Source: Gorsachius magnificus (taxonomy: Eukaryota > Chordata > Aves > Pelecaniformes > Ardeidae). Taken from it: a stretch of DNA of 64,000 nt. The number at the start of each line of letters is the position of its first letter. The stretch's first letter is position 1. Below, one piece after another: positions 12,064-31,000 of the stretch. A program made the position numbers and the translations under genes. Under the pieces are notes generated by a model. The model ran no database searches. It saw only the letters and a program-made list of their open reading frames with translations, and was not told the DNA's origin. Where the stretch lies: positions 101,551,311-101,615,310 of the forward strand of contig CM067082.1 of assembly GCA_034008185.1 (NCBI GenBank). The letters run 5' to 3'.

Positions 12064-15056
12064 CTATGAGATGGAAAACAGGAGTGAGGAAAAACAGTTC
12101 TGATGTCAAAACAACATATTTGGTTATTTCATGGGACATATGCCCAAAGAACTGAAACAAATCCTGTTAAGAGTCAAGAATAATTTCCATCTCATTGTTT
12201 TGATTTGAACGACTACTTTACATGAACACCTAGAATTAAGAAATGTAGTCTAGAAAGTGAAACATCCCAGACATTATGCACAGTTATAGAATCATAGAAC
12301 ATTTTGGGTTGGAAGGGACCCCTAGAGGTCAACTAGTCCAACCCCCCTGCAGTGAGCAGGGACACTGCTAACTAGATCAGGTTGCTCAGAGCCCCGTCCA
12401 CCCTGGTCTTGAATGTTTCCAGGGATGGGGCCTCCACCACCTCTCTGGGCAACCTGTTCCAGTGTTTCACTACCCTCACTGTAAAGAATTTCTTCCTTAT
12501 ATCTTTATATAAAGTTAGCTTGTGCATAAACTGCCTTTCTAATGCACTCTAAAAAGATAGTCAGCTAAAACACCACACATTCAAGATTCATGTAGTTGTG
12601 CCTATTTCATTGCTTTCATTGGTCAACAGAAACTGCTTGTATGACTGGATGATGCCAAAGAAATGCAGAGACAGCTGTGAACATGTATTTATGCTACAAT
12701 TCAAATCAAGATGATTCGTGAACTTAAGGGGGCTGCAATGCAGGTATCTACATCTAAGCTTGCTACCTTATTTATGGTCACTTTATAGCCACAGGACAGA
12801 AGCAGACACTTTCACTTGTCTATTTTTGGAAGATATGAATCTTTTCCTGGAACTGAATATTTGTTTCTGCAATGACTACAAAGCGTGTCAGACGGAGACA
12901 TTTTAATGTGTCAGATGAATGCCACACCTCAGGCAGCTAGCTGTATCTCACGGTAGGCATTAAATCCACCTCTTAGAGGAACGCATCCTGATGCAGTTCT
13001 GAGTTAGTGCTGATCTCATTGCAGGACAGGGGCCAAAGTGAGCTATATTTGTTGCCACAGTGTATTCAGTGATAGAGCACCACAAAATACATTTGTATGA
13101 CAACACCTTTTCTTATCCACAGGGTACTCTTGGGATCTTTTACTTCAGGGAAAAAGCTCCTTGAGACAGGGTAGGAAACTACAAAAATCGGCAACTCTTC
13201 TGAGCTTTTTACTCGAGCGAAAATGAATGCATGGGTTCTGCTGGTTAGCCCAAAGGATTTAATTACTCCCCAGAATAATAAAGAATCACTGGAGGATTCG
13301 TGTCTCCAGTGAAGTGAGCCCCAGTGTGCGCACCTGTAATCTTTCCAGAGAATCTGACCCAACAGCTTTGAATTTTCAATTTCTGTGTACTTTTAATGCA
13401 TTTTAACCATAAAACATTTATGAGTATTATCTTTATTATGTAAGGAGTTATCGTGGTGGTAGTGCTGAGAAAAGAATACTCCCCGTAGCACAGGGTCCCT
13501 AATTATGGCAAGCGTTGGTAAATGTTATGAAATCACAGAGATATGATCTCTGCCCTGAAGATATGACCTGATTATAACCTGGGAAAACTTCATGGTCACA
13601 AATTGCTAAGATCCCAGCCTACTCCATGACAGAAGTTGTATTTTGATCTAATGTGGGATCAATGACTGTCTCAGTACCTCTTAGCTGCACTAGGGAAACA
13701 AAAAATGTAATGTAGTTTTATCCCTCCATGGAAATAAAATATCTGAAAAATGAGAGCCTTTACCTTTTAATTCTAACTTCTGGATAATATTTTCCAATCC
13801 CAACTTCATTGGCATAATTAATAGCTTGAAATTTTAATAGGGGCTTTTGGTTAAAATATTACACCTGTGTTAAGCCAGAAGTTATGTGGGCCATTATTTC
13901 TGTACAAGTGGAATCTGTATGACCATTTGACAGATGTTTCAATAGATTATTCCAGCTCTCATATTAGAGACAACTTTATAAGCTCAAACTTTGTTTTGTT
14001 TTTTTTTTTTTATTTCAGTGAGAAATAAAATTGGGATTCAGTCTCTTGTGAGCTGTTCCGTACACAATCAGTTGCTCATTTTGTAAACAACTATGCCGAG
14101 TGAAAATTATGTTGTTCCCAGCTATAAATCATCATATATCACCCTGTCAATGGAAGAAATTATGTTCCTAGTTCAAGTAATGTCAGATGAGTTAATATAT
14201 CCCTTCTTCTGCAGGATTTCATGGGCAATAATCTCTGGCAGATGCTTGGAGATGGACAGCTGGCTTCAACCCACAAAGCACCACAGCCAAAAGCTGATGT
14301 CTGTAGTTAGCTGAAGACCTGTGCTGAGGCATCTCCTTAAGAGTTTTAATTTTTTTTTCCTTTCAAAAAGAAAGCTCAACCCCACCCAGAAGTGGGTGAT
14401 TTCCCAAACGTTCTGAAGCTGAACTACATTCAAGCTATGCAAAACTAGAACTGTATCTCCTTGTGAGATTTCCCCATCTGCTCCCTCCTGGTTGACCTAT
14501 CATTACATTTTTTCCACTCCACACCAGGTTTGCAAGAAAACATGCAGATTATTGCATTGATGGAAAAAAAGCAGCTATTTGGATTTTGAAAATTCATTTT
14601 CATTCTTGTTTTTTCCAAAATAGCTACACTGACTCAAGTCAGTATTTCTTTCACTGCATTATGCCCACCTGCTTCCTGGGAGTGAAAACTCCATGAGTTA
14701 ATAATTTCTTCCCTCTAGTTCCCTGAGACTTGCTGGTATCTGAGTAAGATTTCTCAGGAACATGGCTCGAAAGGCAACAACCTCACTCCCTGGAGCAACA
14801 GACAACAGAATCAACCAAGCTGAAACCAAGGGTTTCTGGAAGGATAACATCAGTGAGGGAACTTCTTCTGTGAGGCAGAATCCCAGCAAGAGTCTCCTTG
14901 GAGAAGCCTGCCTGTACTGTCCCCAACATGGCCTCAGTGCTCAGAAGGGACAACTGAACCCCAAGTAATGCAATTCAAATTCACTATGCACTCTTCCTGA
15001 AGGCCTGGGGCGCAGTGTTTGGATTCAGAAATCAGTAGCGTGAGAGAGCAACTCAC
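12064..15056 (-). other. HECW1: HECW1 intron, 3.0 kb
   Basis: This intron holds one CR1 3' fragment (12285-12506). The remainder is unique AT-rich sequence with a short T-rich run near 13997 and no recognisable gene. Confidence 0.8.
12285..12506 (-). mobile_element. CR1 LINE 3' fragment
   Basis: This 222-bp fragment is in minus orientation. It starts with TATAGAATCATAGAAC, continues GGGTTGGAAGGGACCCCTAG and ends near TTCCTTATATC. The 3' sequence differs from the GGAAAAGACCTTTAAG subfamily at 10.3, 42.1, 46.6 and 53.3 kb, so it belongs to a different CR1 subfamily. It resembles, in inverse orientation, the copy at 46274-46513. Confidence 0.92.
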
Positions 15057-15178
15057 ATAGTTTGCATGCAGCACAGTGAAGAACTCAGGATTGGTGATGA
15101 ACTTCACAGCTGGAGACTGCAGCAACAAGGTGATTTTTTGAGAATTCACAGGAGAAAGGGAACCTTCCCTCCTAATCT
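15057..15178 (-). CDS. HECW1: HECW1 exon: start of the helical box
   Basis: This 122-nt exon encodes residues 749-788, beginning with the two bases that complete Glu748. It reads [20 protein letters not shown], then [20 protein letters not shown]. The segment from KITLLLQSP onward is the first half of the helical box described between the two WW domains of HECW proteins. SPVNSQKIT is the HECW1 form. The acceptor is TTTGTCCAG|AGATTAGG and the donor is CTAT|GTGAGT, phase 0. The helical box is reported to stabilise WW2 and to take part in ligand binding. Confidence 0.95.
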
Positions 15179-17876
15179 CTGGACAAAACAAAGGCAGCAA
15201 AATCTTATTAACATAACGGCAAGCACAGTCTGTTATTTAACCTTTAATGAATGGCTGCACAAGTGACAGTATAAAAAAAGTCACCATCCTGCCCAATGCA
15301 CCTACCTTCTTTGTGTTTCCAAGACAAGCCTGCTGGCAAACTGGTAGATGTTCCCCTTATGGTCAGTGGTGCAGTGCTTACAGTAGCAGGGCAGGAGCTG
15401 GATGCTTTTCTGTACTGTATGTTATAAAACTCTGTGTCATATCTACTGCTCTCTCTAAGTATCAATGTGACCACAACAGTTTTACCAGCTGATGGTTTGG
15501 TTCAATACTGTCACCTAGGTCCTGACTGATTCCCCCAACCACTGATTTTAGAGAGACCTCATTGACCAATCCAGCCTGAGGGGTTCACCAGCAGAAAGCA
15601 TTTGGTAGCAAGACTGGGTTAAGGAAGCTCCATGCTCACCCACTCACAACCATGCTAGTGCTGCAAAGCATTGCCCTTTACATGTAATTGCATTATTTTT
15701 GGCAAGTCCATGATTTTGGGGACTTGTATGGAAAAGAAAACAAAAACAGACACAAAGGGATTATTTTTAATCTGTATCCACTCACAAAGCACAGAAGCAG
15801 AACCGAGCATTTCAGAATGTAACCTCTGTAGAGGTGGGAACTCCTTAACCTTCTACAGCCACCAGAAAAGTGCTTCCGACCATGGAATTATGGTTTGAGT
15901 GTGCAGTTCTGGTGCTTTCAAATACAAGCCAACTTTTATTTGCAGTCCAACAAAATTGGATGCAGACATCATCAACAGAATAAATATAGATTCAGGTTTT
16001 TTCTTATCAACTATCACTTTGTTTTTCTTCCTGTGAGACACATCATATTATTCTATCCAATTAAAGCTGCAGACTGGACCCATTGCTGGAGGTAAATTGA
16101 TTTATACTGACTTAGAATATGGAGTAATGTGCCTAAATTGTATTCCTTCTGACATTTTTCATGTAAATTAAAAGGCATGTAGCAAATGTATCATACTGCA
16201 GCTTTCTCTTATTCTGGTGTGGTTCACATCACCTTTGATCTTTTAATTCTTGGCATTTTATACAATACTGACTTTTTCTCCTAAAAGCAAAGTAATTGTC
16301 TATAAGCAGAAGCCATTTACTAATCACTTAAGATGGCATACATTATACTCATTAGCTCTTCGGGGTTAAAACAAAAAAGTGAATGTTACATAATAAACTG
16401 GCCTAAATACTTACTGGTAGCAATTCTTATTAAGTTACTATTTCATTACATAGACTATGATAGTAAATGATTACAAATATTACAAGTAATGACTACATTA
16501 CTTATAATTTAAATACTAATATTACAATGGGTACCTCATGTCCATTTCAGCTGCTAACAGAGAGGACTGGGTTCTCCCTATAACATTCAGTGTCGATAAA
16601 AGGCTCCCATTAATTGCAATACAAAGGACTGAAAAGAAGCTTTGAATACCAAACATTAAACATTCTTGGTTAAAATTGATTTTCAAACTAAAATCACTTA
16701 ATGGATCAGGAAAACAAACAGACAAAATTGAATATTTTTCTAAGCTTATTAAAAAAAACAAAGGTAAGTTCACTATTTCTCTGTATAATTCTTTGTATTC
16801 AACATGGAACATTAAGAAAATTCCAGCAGACATTGTGTTGGTTTTCCCCTTTGCCAACATTATTTATAGAGGAATGACAAAAGGATGGCAAGAAGTCAGA
16901 TTTACTTCCAGTAGACAACACAGAACACAATATTACGTGGAGGTGAGAATGACCCAAAGGAAAATAACTGGCCATTTGTTTTGGTGGTGCAAGTTCTCAA
17001 ACAAAGCAGATGATGATTATTTTTGCATGTCCACAAGTTGCGTAGTGGGCACTAGTTTGATTGCTGGTGTTTTTTAGCTGAAACACACACTTAGGCTATG
17101 GTTTCACAAATATTTTCAGAAAATACGACTACCACCAAAAACATCAGAACAGCTCCCTGCCCATCCCATCCCGCCCTGGGTACACATAGTCCTCTTCTCC
17201 TTTGTAGTGACACTCATTCTTGTCTGGTTATCTAATGAGTCAGATGAAAGAAACAATCTGGCTGTAAACAACATTAAGTACAAGAAACAAGGTTATTTTT
17301 CAGACAGATTAGTTCTCTGCTCTGGTATGGGGTGCTGTCACATGAGTTAGTGATGAGCAAAAAGACAGCTGTGCCTCCATCGGTGGCAGCCCACACTTAG
17401 ATCAGCTCATAGCTATCACAAAACCACAGCTTTAAAAACACAAGTATTTCATACTCCATACCACGGCTACTGCAGGTGTGACCACACAGGCAAATGTGGC
17501 AGCACAGAAGCCATGCCCAGAGACAATAAACTGCAGTGCTCCAAGATCAAAATCACACTGCAGTAAAAATAAGACAAGAGTCATTTTTACAACTACTAAG
17601 CTTAATAAAAACCAGATGCGTTTCCATTTTAATTTCAAATAGACCTTTACTAAAGTAAAAATGCTTTGCCTGCCTTAGTAGTTGTTAAAAAAGAACTGAG
17701 GCCCTTCGTATCTAGCTTTGTACCTGTAAGCTTCAAGTCTAAACCTCTTTTAATTAGCTTTTGCACCCTGGTATAATAAAGTTCCAGTCCCCCATGGAAA
17801 TGCAGATTTTCCCAGAACTGAATGCCACCAGTGAGTGGCACTGAACATGCCACTCTGTAGCATTTTTTTCCTATAC
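15179..17876 (-). other. HECW1: HECW1 intron, 2.7 kb
   Basis: This is unique AT-rich intron. The 133-residue plus-strand open frame at 16676-17077 shows no recognisable motif and lies in very AT-rich DNA; I treat it as chance. No CR1 copy was seen. Confidence 0.8.
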
Positions 17877-18007
17877 CTGAGCTTGGCTGGGAAGGCTCTG
17901 CCTCAGAGTCACTTCCTCCTCCAGTGGGAACTCTCTCCACTCTGTTGTTTAATACAGCATCGTCTTCAGTCCGCTCTGTTGCAATAGTTCGCTGGATATT
18001 TTGGTAT
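17877..18007 (-). CDS. HECW1: HECW1 exon: linker after WW1
   Basis: This 131-nt exon encodes residues 705-747 plus split codons. It reads YQNIQRTIATERTEDDAVLN and ends GGGSDSEAEPSQPSS. The first part, YQNIQRTIATER, matches HECW1; HECW2 reads YQSIRRTMTNER as I recall. The Gly run is shorter than the long glycine stretch of human HECW1 as I remember it (three Gly here). The acceptor is TATGTAG|ATACC and the donor is TCAG|GTATAG. The split final codon becomes Glu748 with the next exon. Confidence 0.94.
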
Positions 18008-22922
<4,915 letters not shown>

Positions 22923-22944
22923 AACTTTTCACACACAGCACATA

Positions 22945-23065
22945 GGTAGCCTATGGAATTCACTACCATAGACTATGAAAAACAAGTGACATAGTGGCTA
23001 CATTTTTTAAAGGGCTGGATAATTTTATAGTTAGTAATACTAATTGGCTGGATTCATTGCAGGTT
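22945..23065 (+). mobile_element. Possible ancient CR1-type 3' remnant
   Basis: GGAATTCACTACCATAGA, followed about 50 bp on by AAAGGGCTGGATAATTTTAT, resembles the 'GGAACTCACTGCCACAGG...GGGACTGGATAAATT' region of old CR1/L3-like LINEs. The match is degraded and made from memory, so this is tentative. Confidence 0.4.
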
Positions 23066-26000
23066 GGGGTTAGACACATAGAACTGACCCTTAGTAGAAA
23101 AGGTTTAAATCTGAAATAATATAGCAAATCCCGTGTTTTCTTTTTTGTTATGTTTCAGAACAAGCATGCTTCTTTTCTCTCTTTTTTATAAAGTGTCTTC
23201 GAAGGATACCACACAGCAATTAAAAGCTCCCCTGAAAACTGATCACAGCCTGGTTGGACATAACCTTAGAAACCTCTGTAAACAGATGAGTATCAAAATC
23301 TATTGCTCTGATGAATGCCAACTACATTGAAAGTTTGCAGCACAGCATTGAGCCTTCCATCATTACTGTTTCCTACTAATGTTTTAGTTGTCCCATGATT
23401 GAAAACCAGAAGTTATTTGGTATATGATGGCTTATGGAAAATGGTAATGTTGATAAAAGAGGTGTTTGGAACAGGAGATATTCAGAAGTGAGTTAGCTAG
23501 CAAAGCCATATATCAAATTGGTTGGAATGTATGGAGTAGTAATATAAATCAGACTTGCTAGCTTCATATTTCTACATGATCCATCAGCTGATGACATATC
23601 TACGTAAATATATGCACATACTTTCTACACATTTATATACAAACCTCACTCACATTCACACACAAATCCACATATGGTGATTACCTTTGAGGGCAAACAC
23701 TTCTTCTATTCCCATACTCTTACTATGACACCCTCCTCCCTGATGAGTCCATTCCTTCTTCTATGGTTTTCTATGATCAAATTCAGGATCAGCTAGATTT
23801 CATACTTTGTGTATTTTATCTCCTGCTCTCTAAGAGCAGGACTGAAGTTGTACTTCTTCCTGCTGTGTCTGGGAACTTCATGACCAGTTCCCATCCCCTG
23901 TATGCTAGCCCTGACTAAACTCTGTTCCCATACCTGGGCTGGTCCCAGGCAAGTGTAGGCTGTCTTAAGTCTGTGGCTGGCTGCCCCTGACACATTAATC
24001 CCACAAACCTTAAAAGATGGGCACTGGGAGTCCGTGGAGGAATTTTCTCAAAGACTCCAAAACAAGAGCCATATGCACATGCATTGTTTCTTTCAAAGCT
24101 GACTGTAAGTACCTCAGTCCTTATAGATGCAAAACATAGTCACACCACAGGTACACACACAGTGTCTCTTACTGTGAACATCACTATATAATTTTAAGGA
24201 GAGGACTCTCTCTTCCTCCCACCAGGTAAAGTTTTCCAAGGTTGTTGTAGCTGTTTCAAGAACAAGATCACAGCTTTGTGAAAACAATATCTAAAACATA
24301 AGACAGTGAAAAACAGCATGTCAAGTACAACAGATGCACACTGAAGGAAATCAGACTGACACATAAGCCAGGCCGAAGGCCAGAGCCTTGCTGAGCATAC
24401 TGTCACTGGTGGCAGGTGTACCACTGCAGGTGGGGAATGGTCCTTCTGGAGCTATGCATTATCCTCAAAGAAATAACCTTGGTCAGATCAAAGGTGACAT
24501 GATGTACCTTAAGATCACAAAGATCTTTGTTTTCTTGCTGTTGTCTGGCAAAGGACAAATCCTAGCCCTCACCCCACACTATTGTAGTATACATCTAACA
24601 AGCTGAGAATAATAAAGATCAACGGATAATTAGAAGCTTGTAGGCAGTGCTGTAGAACCACACTCTAGACAGCCTACAGAAGACACCAGCTGGTCATATT
24701 GGTCTGAAGCCTGCTGATGGACACTTAGTAAGAATATTACTACCCACTTACACAGTCAAGCAAGGGCTTCTCATAATCCAGCCCTGTGCACTACCAGCTC
24801 TAGAGACTATGTTGCACTGTCTCTCTAATTAAATGGAACCCAGAGTTCCTAAAGTAAGTTTCTAATACTTAGAAATCTAGGAGCAATTAAACTTGTCCAG
24901 AGCTTGGAGGTCACAGTGAAAACATCAGGTCAGGATCTGGCTTACAACTTCAGGAAGGCTCTCTCTGTTGGATGTATGATATACCCAGCAGCAGTATGTA
25001 CAGACGTGAACTACACCTATCTGTGAGCTTTATTCATTGCTTTATGGATATATACACCTGAAACCATGGGCTGACACTTGTTTGGCATGCTAAAATATTT
25101 GGAAATGTGTGTCTCATGGCTTTTGAGAAACCTGTAGCAGCCCTGCTCCTTGCAACAGCATTTGTAATCAGCTCAATAACTCTTCTTTTGGTCACCCAGG
25201 ATAGCTGTCAGAGGGTAGCAGGTGCACTTTCTGCCTTCCCACAAGACAACCTGTAAGTCACACAAGTCACTGAAGCTGCATATGACACCAGATTTGTGGA
25301 CAGATGGATGGATACCTGCACAGAGAGACAAACAGGCTGACAGGTGAACTGACAGACAGAACTCTGCTTCTGAGATGTGCTCAAGTCCCTTCATGCTACT
25401 TCAGGGGCATAGGTGATCTTGGAAGTAGCCAAATCTCCTCAAGGTCTTTTACTAGTTTTTCAGGCAAAATAAGTCTGTGACTACAAAAGAGACTAACCTC
25501 CATCTAACCTTCACAGTAAGAGCATACTGGAGCACAGGCTGGGGATGGGACAGTACTGGTTCTGTTCTCCAGCAATCCCCTTCCATCAGCTGAGTCATAT
25601 TTCACAGCAGCTTCTGAAACTGCTCTGATGTATACCAGAAGACGCAACTTTTTCTGGCAGGACCACAATCCCGGTGGGGAAAGGTAAATATGCTGTCTTT
25701 TCCTTTCCAAGCTCAGCCACACCTTCGGCAAAGAGCAACTCTGAACTGGGCACAGGTATTTTTCTTGGCTTCAGTTCTGTAGGGTTTCCAGCAGTACTAG
25801 CAAACACATGCATAATAAGGCACATGCATAAACACATGCATGACTATTAATGCTGTCATGAGGCCGTACAAATTTTGCAAATCTTCTGTCAATCTTATAT
25901 AGGCCTTAACATTCAGACTGGTCATTATGACATTCCTACATAAATAACGAATCTGTTCTACCTTACTTTCCTAAATAAAACTGTCTGAAATTAAATTTCC

Positions 26001-26889
26001 TCCCTGAAACCAACTGTTGTGGGGCTATGATGAAACAAAGTTATTTAGAAAACTATTAAAAAGAGAAAGAGGACTGTCTACAAGATTCTCCTTGACCAAA
26101 GTAAAACCAGTCAATGCTGAATATGCAGCACTGGCAAATTATCTTCAGCTCTACTTAGGGGTGGAACCTAATGCTGCATGTGAGAAGTAAGACAGGTTTG
26201 ATCATATAACTCAGTTTAAAATACAAAGTTTCTTCCTTTCATGTGATTGCAGAACTAATTATCTAGGATGAAGAGACATTAAAGGCACTAGATTAAGGCT
26301 AAAGCTTTCGTTTTGAAATGAATTTAAAAGTTCATGTAGAGTTGTTGGAAACAGGAATCCTAGGTGATATTATCCAATTCAACTTTTTCCCCGCAAATTA
26401 ACTTAGTACAGTCTATTCCTATTAAGATTGATACATTTAAGCCCACAGTGTCAGCCTTTATTGTAAAAATGATGTTATATGCAAATGCTAAAATAAAATC
26501 CTACAAAGGGATATCACTTCTGTACTGTATCATCACACATTGCATTTCCTGTCCTTAAACCATGTTGTGAAAGCACTTGTGAAAAACAGTGGCAGAAATA
26601 CTTGCCTTTCGAGGACAATTATAAGAAAGAGGAAAAATGTATTAAATTGATGATGGAAGAATATGGAACAGATTCACAGTATGTTTTGTTTACCTGAGCT
26701 GGTGTTGGTGTCCTATCATTAAGTCATCTAATGGGGAATGTGCTGTATTCACAAAGAGTTGAGGTAAGAGTAGTAGTAGGAAAAATATTTGCCTGTTACA
26801 GAGGTAACCGTTCCCATTTCATCATTCACTGGCAAGCCACAGTGGGACTCTAATAAGACTTCATTGGGCTAAAGGCATTTGAATCATTC

Positions 26890-27290
26890 ATGCTACTGTG
26901 CAGCTGACGACAGCATTGGGGCTATTTTCGGCTTAGGGAATACTGACAGCATGGCTGGTAAATGATGAATTATTTGCCAAGGGCACCATAGGCCAAATAA
27001 GTGTGTTCCCTACTCGGGCTTTGAAAAAAATTGCGTGCTTTGTTTATATGCCTGGTTGTTTTTCTGAGGCACTGCACATTTTAGGGTGTTAAATCATGTG
27101 CTGAAGTTGAAAGGTGATCAGCAGCACGTTGCAGGGCATAGAGCGCACTCTGCTGGGCACTTAACGCCAATGCAAAAAGCGGGGTAATCCTCCAGGAATA
27201 CGCAAGGGAAAGGTTACAGAGACAAGTGAAAAAATCTCCAGCAGTTAATTCGGTGGAAAAAATCCCGTATTATCAGCCTGCTAAACGATC
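26890..27290. promoter_or_regulatory. Candidate conserved intronic block, CpG-retaining
   Basis: About twelve CpG dinucleotides occur in 400 bp (for example CTGACGACAG, TTTTCGGC, CACGTTG, GAGCGCAC, TTAACGCC), far more than in the neighbouring intron. There is no CR1 or coding signal. Retained CpGs in an otherwise depleted intron suggest constraint or unmethylated DNA, as at an enhancer or minor promoter, but this is inference. Confidence 0.25.
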
Positions 27291-27949
27291 ACACTACTTA
27301 AGACCCCCTCATTTTTATCCATCACAACTGCAGACACCATTACAGTCCATAATGAACATAAAATTCACTGATAATGAAATCCAAAGATGGTACAATAAAC
27401 TGCGTTTTCCTAGCTTCTGCTGCTTTTGCTCAGGTTTGGACCTGCCTGTCCCAGGAGCATCCTGACTGCGAAAGGGTTCCTGCTGGACCTGCAAGCAGAG
27501 CTGATAGACCACAGGCACTGCCATCACAAACCATCTTTGAAGCTGGTTATGGAAAACCTGGAGACAAACATTCTAGAAAAGTCAGAGTACTTTGCTGATA
27601 TACCACCCAGAAAGCTTTATAGTAAGGCTTCTAGAACACCTGACAGGTACCCACTCATTCCAGTCTAAACACACTGACTGGAAACAGGGAAATATTGCTA
27701 TTTTAATTTCATGGTAGCTAAGGAAGAAGATGGACCAAGGCAGAGGCAGTTTATGGAGCTTGTCCAAAATAACATGACAACACTTGAAGTCAGGATCAAA
27801 TAAGGGAAACAAAAGAGCATATTGCTTGGGTTCTGGAGAAGGTATGTACAGAACAGATGGGGTTATTTAGAAAGACATACTGACCTCTACACTGTTTGAG
27901 TTAACAGGAAAAGCTGAAAAATGCAATAGATTAAAAAACTAAAGCTTAC

Positions 27950-28051
27950 TTGGTGGAAGAGGCTCATCGATAGTTGGGTAGTGATGATGGTCAGGCCTCA
28001 GAGAAGGAAGCTGGCTGACTGGCTGAGAATTATGGAGTAAAGGACAATCAC
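27950..28051 (-). CDS. HECW1: HECW1 exon: linker and start of WW1
   Basis: This 102-nt exon encodes segment residues 621-653 plus split codons. It reads DCPLLHNSQPVSQLPSLRPD, then HHHYPTIDEPLPP. EPLPP is the N-terminal strand of the first WW domain, which continues in the next exon as [11 protein letters not shown]. The acceptor is CCATAG|GTGATTG and the donor is CCAA|GTAAGC; the trailing A joins AT of the next exon to make Asn654. The exon is too short to show up as an open frame and was found by matching the HECW1 order of sequence and by frame continuity. Confidence 0.95.
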
Positions 28052-31000
28052 CTATGGACAAGATATTCAAGACATTGACAGTCATTCACTGTTTTCACAA
28101 TGTGGTTCAAAAAATGTGCTACTGTAAAACAAGTGATTATTTTTTAAAATAGGTTAGCCTGGTGTACTAGCAGCTCTGGTTATTCCTATTTTCAGGCACT
28201 ATTTTAATAACAACTCATATGCCAAAGAATTATTGAAATAATGCAGTCAAGGCTCTGATCTCAGGTTTGAGCCAATATTAAACTATTACGGGCCAGATTC
28301 TGGACTCATAGACACACAAGTGTAAGCGAGAGAAGAATCAGGCTTGATCTCTGAGAAATACTGTGCATGTACAACCAAACTCAAGCTTCTGCAGAAATTG
28401 GCAGGAACATGCAAAATCCTGGTTCCAACTTTCAATTCATCCCATCAGTGAAATACAAGGCTAAAAGCTGCCTTGGATCTTTGCTCTTCCAGAAGATCAA
28501 TGGCTGTGTAAGTGGACTGGAATGGCAGGATTTTGCAGTCCCTGCAAAGCAGAAGATCATCCCCTTCTATAGGTATTTTTCAAAATTCAAAGAGTCCATC
28601 TTGGGTGGAAGGAGGAACAATGAGAAAAGGACCAGAAACGGGTAGGAAACAGGTGGTAGAAGAGGAGGATAAAAGATAGTGAAACATAGTCAGGATCCGA
28701 GATAAAGAAGGAAGACCTGAGATACAGAAGAGGCAAAGAAGAAGAGAGAGACACACAGCAGACAGTGCAGAGGAAGTTTTTAAACACTAACATTGTATAT
28801 ATGTCCGTATATCCAAATATGAAACAAATGAAACCTAAGCAAATGTCCAAATTCACATTCTGTTGAAAGGAACAAGTAACTTAAGATCTAGTCAATGTTT
28901 ACAGAATCCTTTAAGAAACTAAGTTGTTATAGTAGGGATGGAATAGCATTCCTTATCTTAGACTTAACTGTGAGAGTAAGGAACCTGCATGTTAAAACTT
29001 CACAGGTTCCAGAATTAAGATTCCTTCTTGATCTGTCATTAAAACCTTAGAAGCCGGGACTATTTATCCTACTAATGGACACATTTTCATACTGTGTGGT
29101 AACAATTTTTCACTATAACCTCCAGCTCCAGGTGGGCCTGTTGATACAGATACAATCTGAATTGCATAAATATCACATTTACATGCATCAGAAAGATGCA
29201 GCTTAGGGAAAAAATATATTCAGCATTTCCAACATCACCAGAAAATTACACAAAGATACTTCAAAATTAAAAACCAGACCATTCAGCTAAGCCAAACTCA
29301 CAGTATGCTGGCTGGTTTAGCTGTCCTTAATGCCAGAATCTTAACAAAGAATGAACATTTTGTAAAAAACCCAAACATGTAACTATCAAATGTAAAAAAA
29401 AAAAATTACCAAAAAATATGGTTTTTCTTAAAACAACCAACAGCTAGAAGGGAGAAGCCAATTTTGTATAAAACTGTAAAAAAATCTCACACCATCCAGA
29501 AGTGAGAAAAATCACTTAGACAAAAATACTCCCTCTTCTAGGTGCTCTGATGATGCTGTATGGCCTGTTAAATGCCTTCATTAAACCACTTGTGTATAGG
29601 CGTATCTCACAGTTGCATCTGCTGTGTGTTTTGGACAGACAGCAGAGTTATGTAAGTTATTACTCAGTGCTCAAACTCCATTCCTCATAGCCTTAAAACA
29701 GTGCTGTTACTACAGGTGTTGTAGCACCAACTACCAGATCATCCATCTTTTTTTCTTTACTTACCTCACCATAATTGACTCTCCCCTAGTCAAGATAGTT
29801 ACGCCAAGCCAGCGGAAGCATGGTAGTATCAGTCACCTGGAGTGGATGGAGGTGACCACATCTACTGTATTTGTAACAGCTGCCAAGTCATGAAGCAATG
29901 TGCACATTTACCGAAGCATCCCCAGTGATATCAAAAGAGTGCTAAGAGCCGGGCTGCCCTTCAGACATATTCTCTCTCAGCTAAAGCAAAGCTGCTGTGA
30001 GCACTGCAGTGCCCTTTATACAGGCTCAGGGGGCACAATCTTGGAGCTGGACTGAACCCATATGCAGAAGACACCCTCTCCCCCCACACCCCCTCTCAAA
30101 AGTACACACAGTCCAAAATAACCATCAAACCTGTAAGCATGGTCTCACACACACGCTCATGCCCCTTTAGTTATACTTGCACGTAAATGCTGTCCACATA
30201 TAAAGACCATTGCTTGCAAGGAAGGAAACTGTAGGTTTCTATACCTCTGTATACTTCTGAGAATTTAATTCTTTGGGCTAGATTCAGCTCTGCAGAGCGA
30301 ATAATTGCCTAGGCCCAGCTGTCTGGAAATTCTTTACGCAACTGAGCATGTAAAGCCATCCTTACACCTTCCTTTCTGCCGGCGCAGGGTCTGTGGCAGT
30401 GGGAAGGTGGGGGTAAATAAATTGGGAATAGAGAAGGAAAATGTAGAAGGATGCTTTGGTTGGAGTTTCCCAGTGATTCCCAAATATGTTATCCTTTTGG
30501 TGCCATTTTAATTTGGTGTCACTTATAGTAGGAGACAGATGACTCGGGCTTTGGGGATGCAGAGACTACCTCTTAACCTTGCTGCATACTCCTTTGCTGC
30601 TGAGGCCTTTACTTCTTTAGCTGGAGAAGAACGATACACTAGCTGAAGAAAAGATGAGTGATCAAACCCACCCTTCATGTAACTCTATATGACATAAAAT
30701 GAGTTACCAAAGGGAGGAATTTAATGTAACTGTTTGGAGGGACTGGGAAAAACAGAACCTAAATTAAAAAGAGAAAAAAGTGACTTTTTAAAGTATGTTT
30801 TATCTCTGGAGAAGGATAAGGAGATGAAAATTTTGTTCAATATACTTCAATTATCAAAGCATCTAAGAAAAAAAAAAAATCTCTTTTGAGTTGTCCTGTG
30901 GTCTGTGAAATCCGAGGTAGATTTGTTTGATACTTGGGGAATTGGAACAAACAGGGCTAGAAAACTGGGTTTGTAAGAGACAAATATTTGCATTTCTCCA

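Noticed and set aside
16676..17077. 133-residue plus-strand open frame in AT-rich intron
   Set aside because: Lys/Ile/Phe-rich translation typical of AT-rich noncoding DNA, with no motif recognised.
27226..27668. Overlapping plus-strand open frames near the CpG-retaining block
   Set aside because: No recognisable protein motif, and the frames shift among three phases without splice support.
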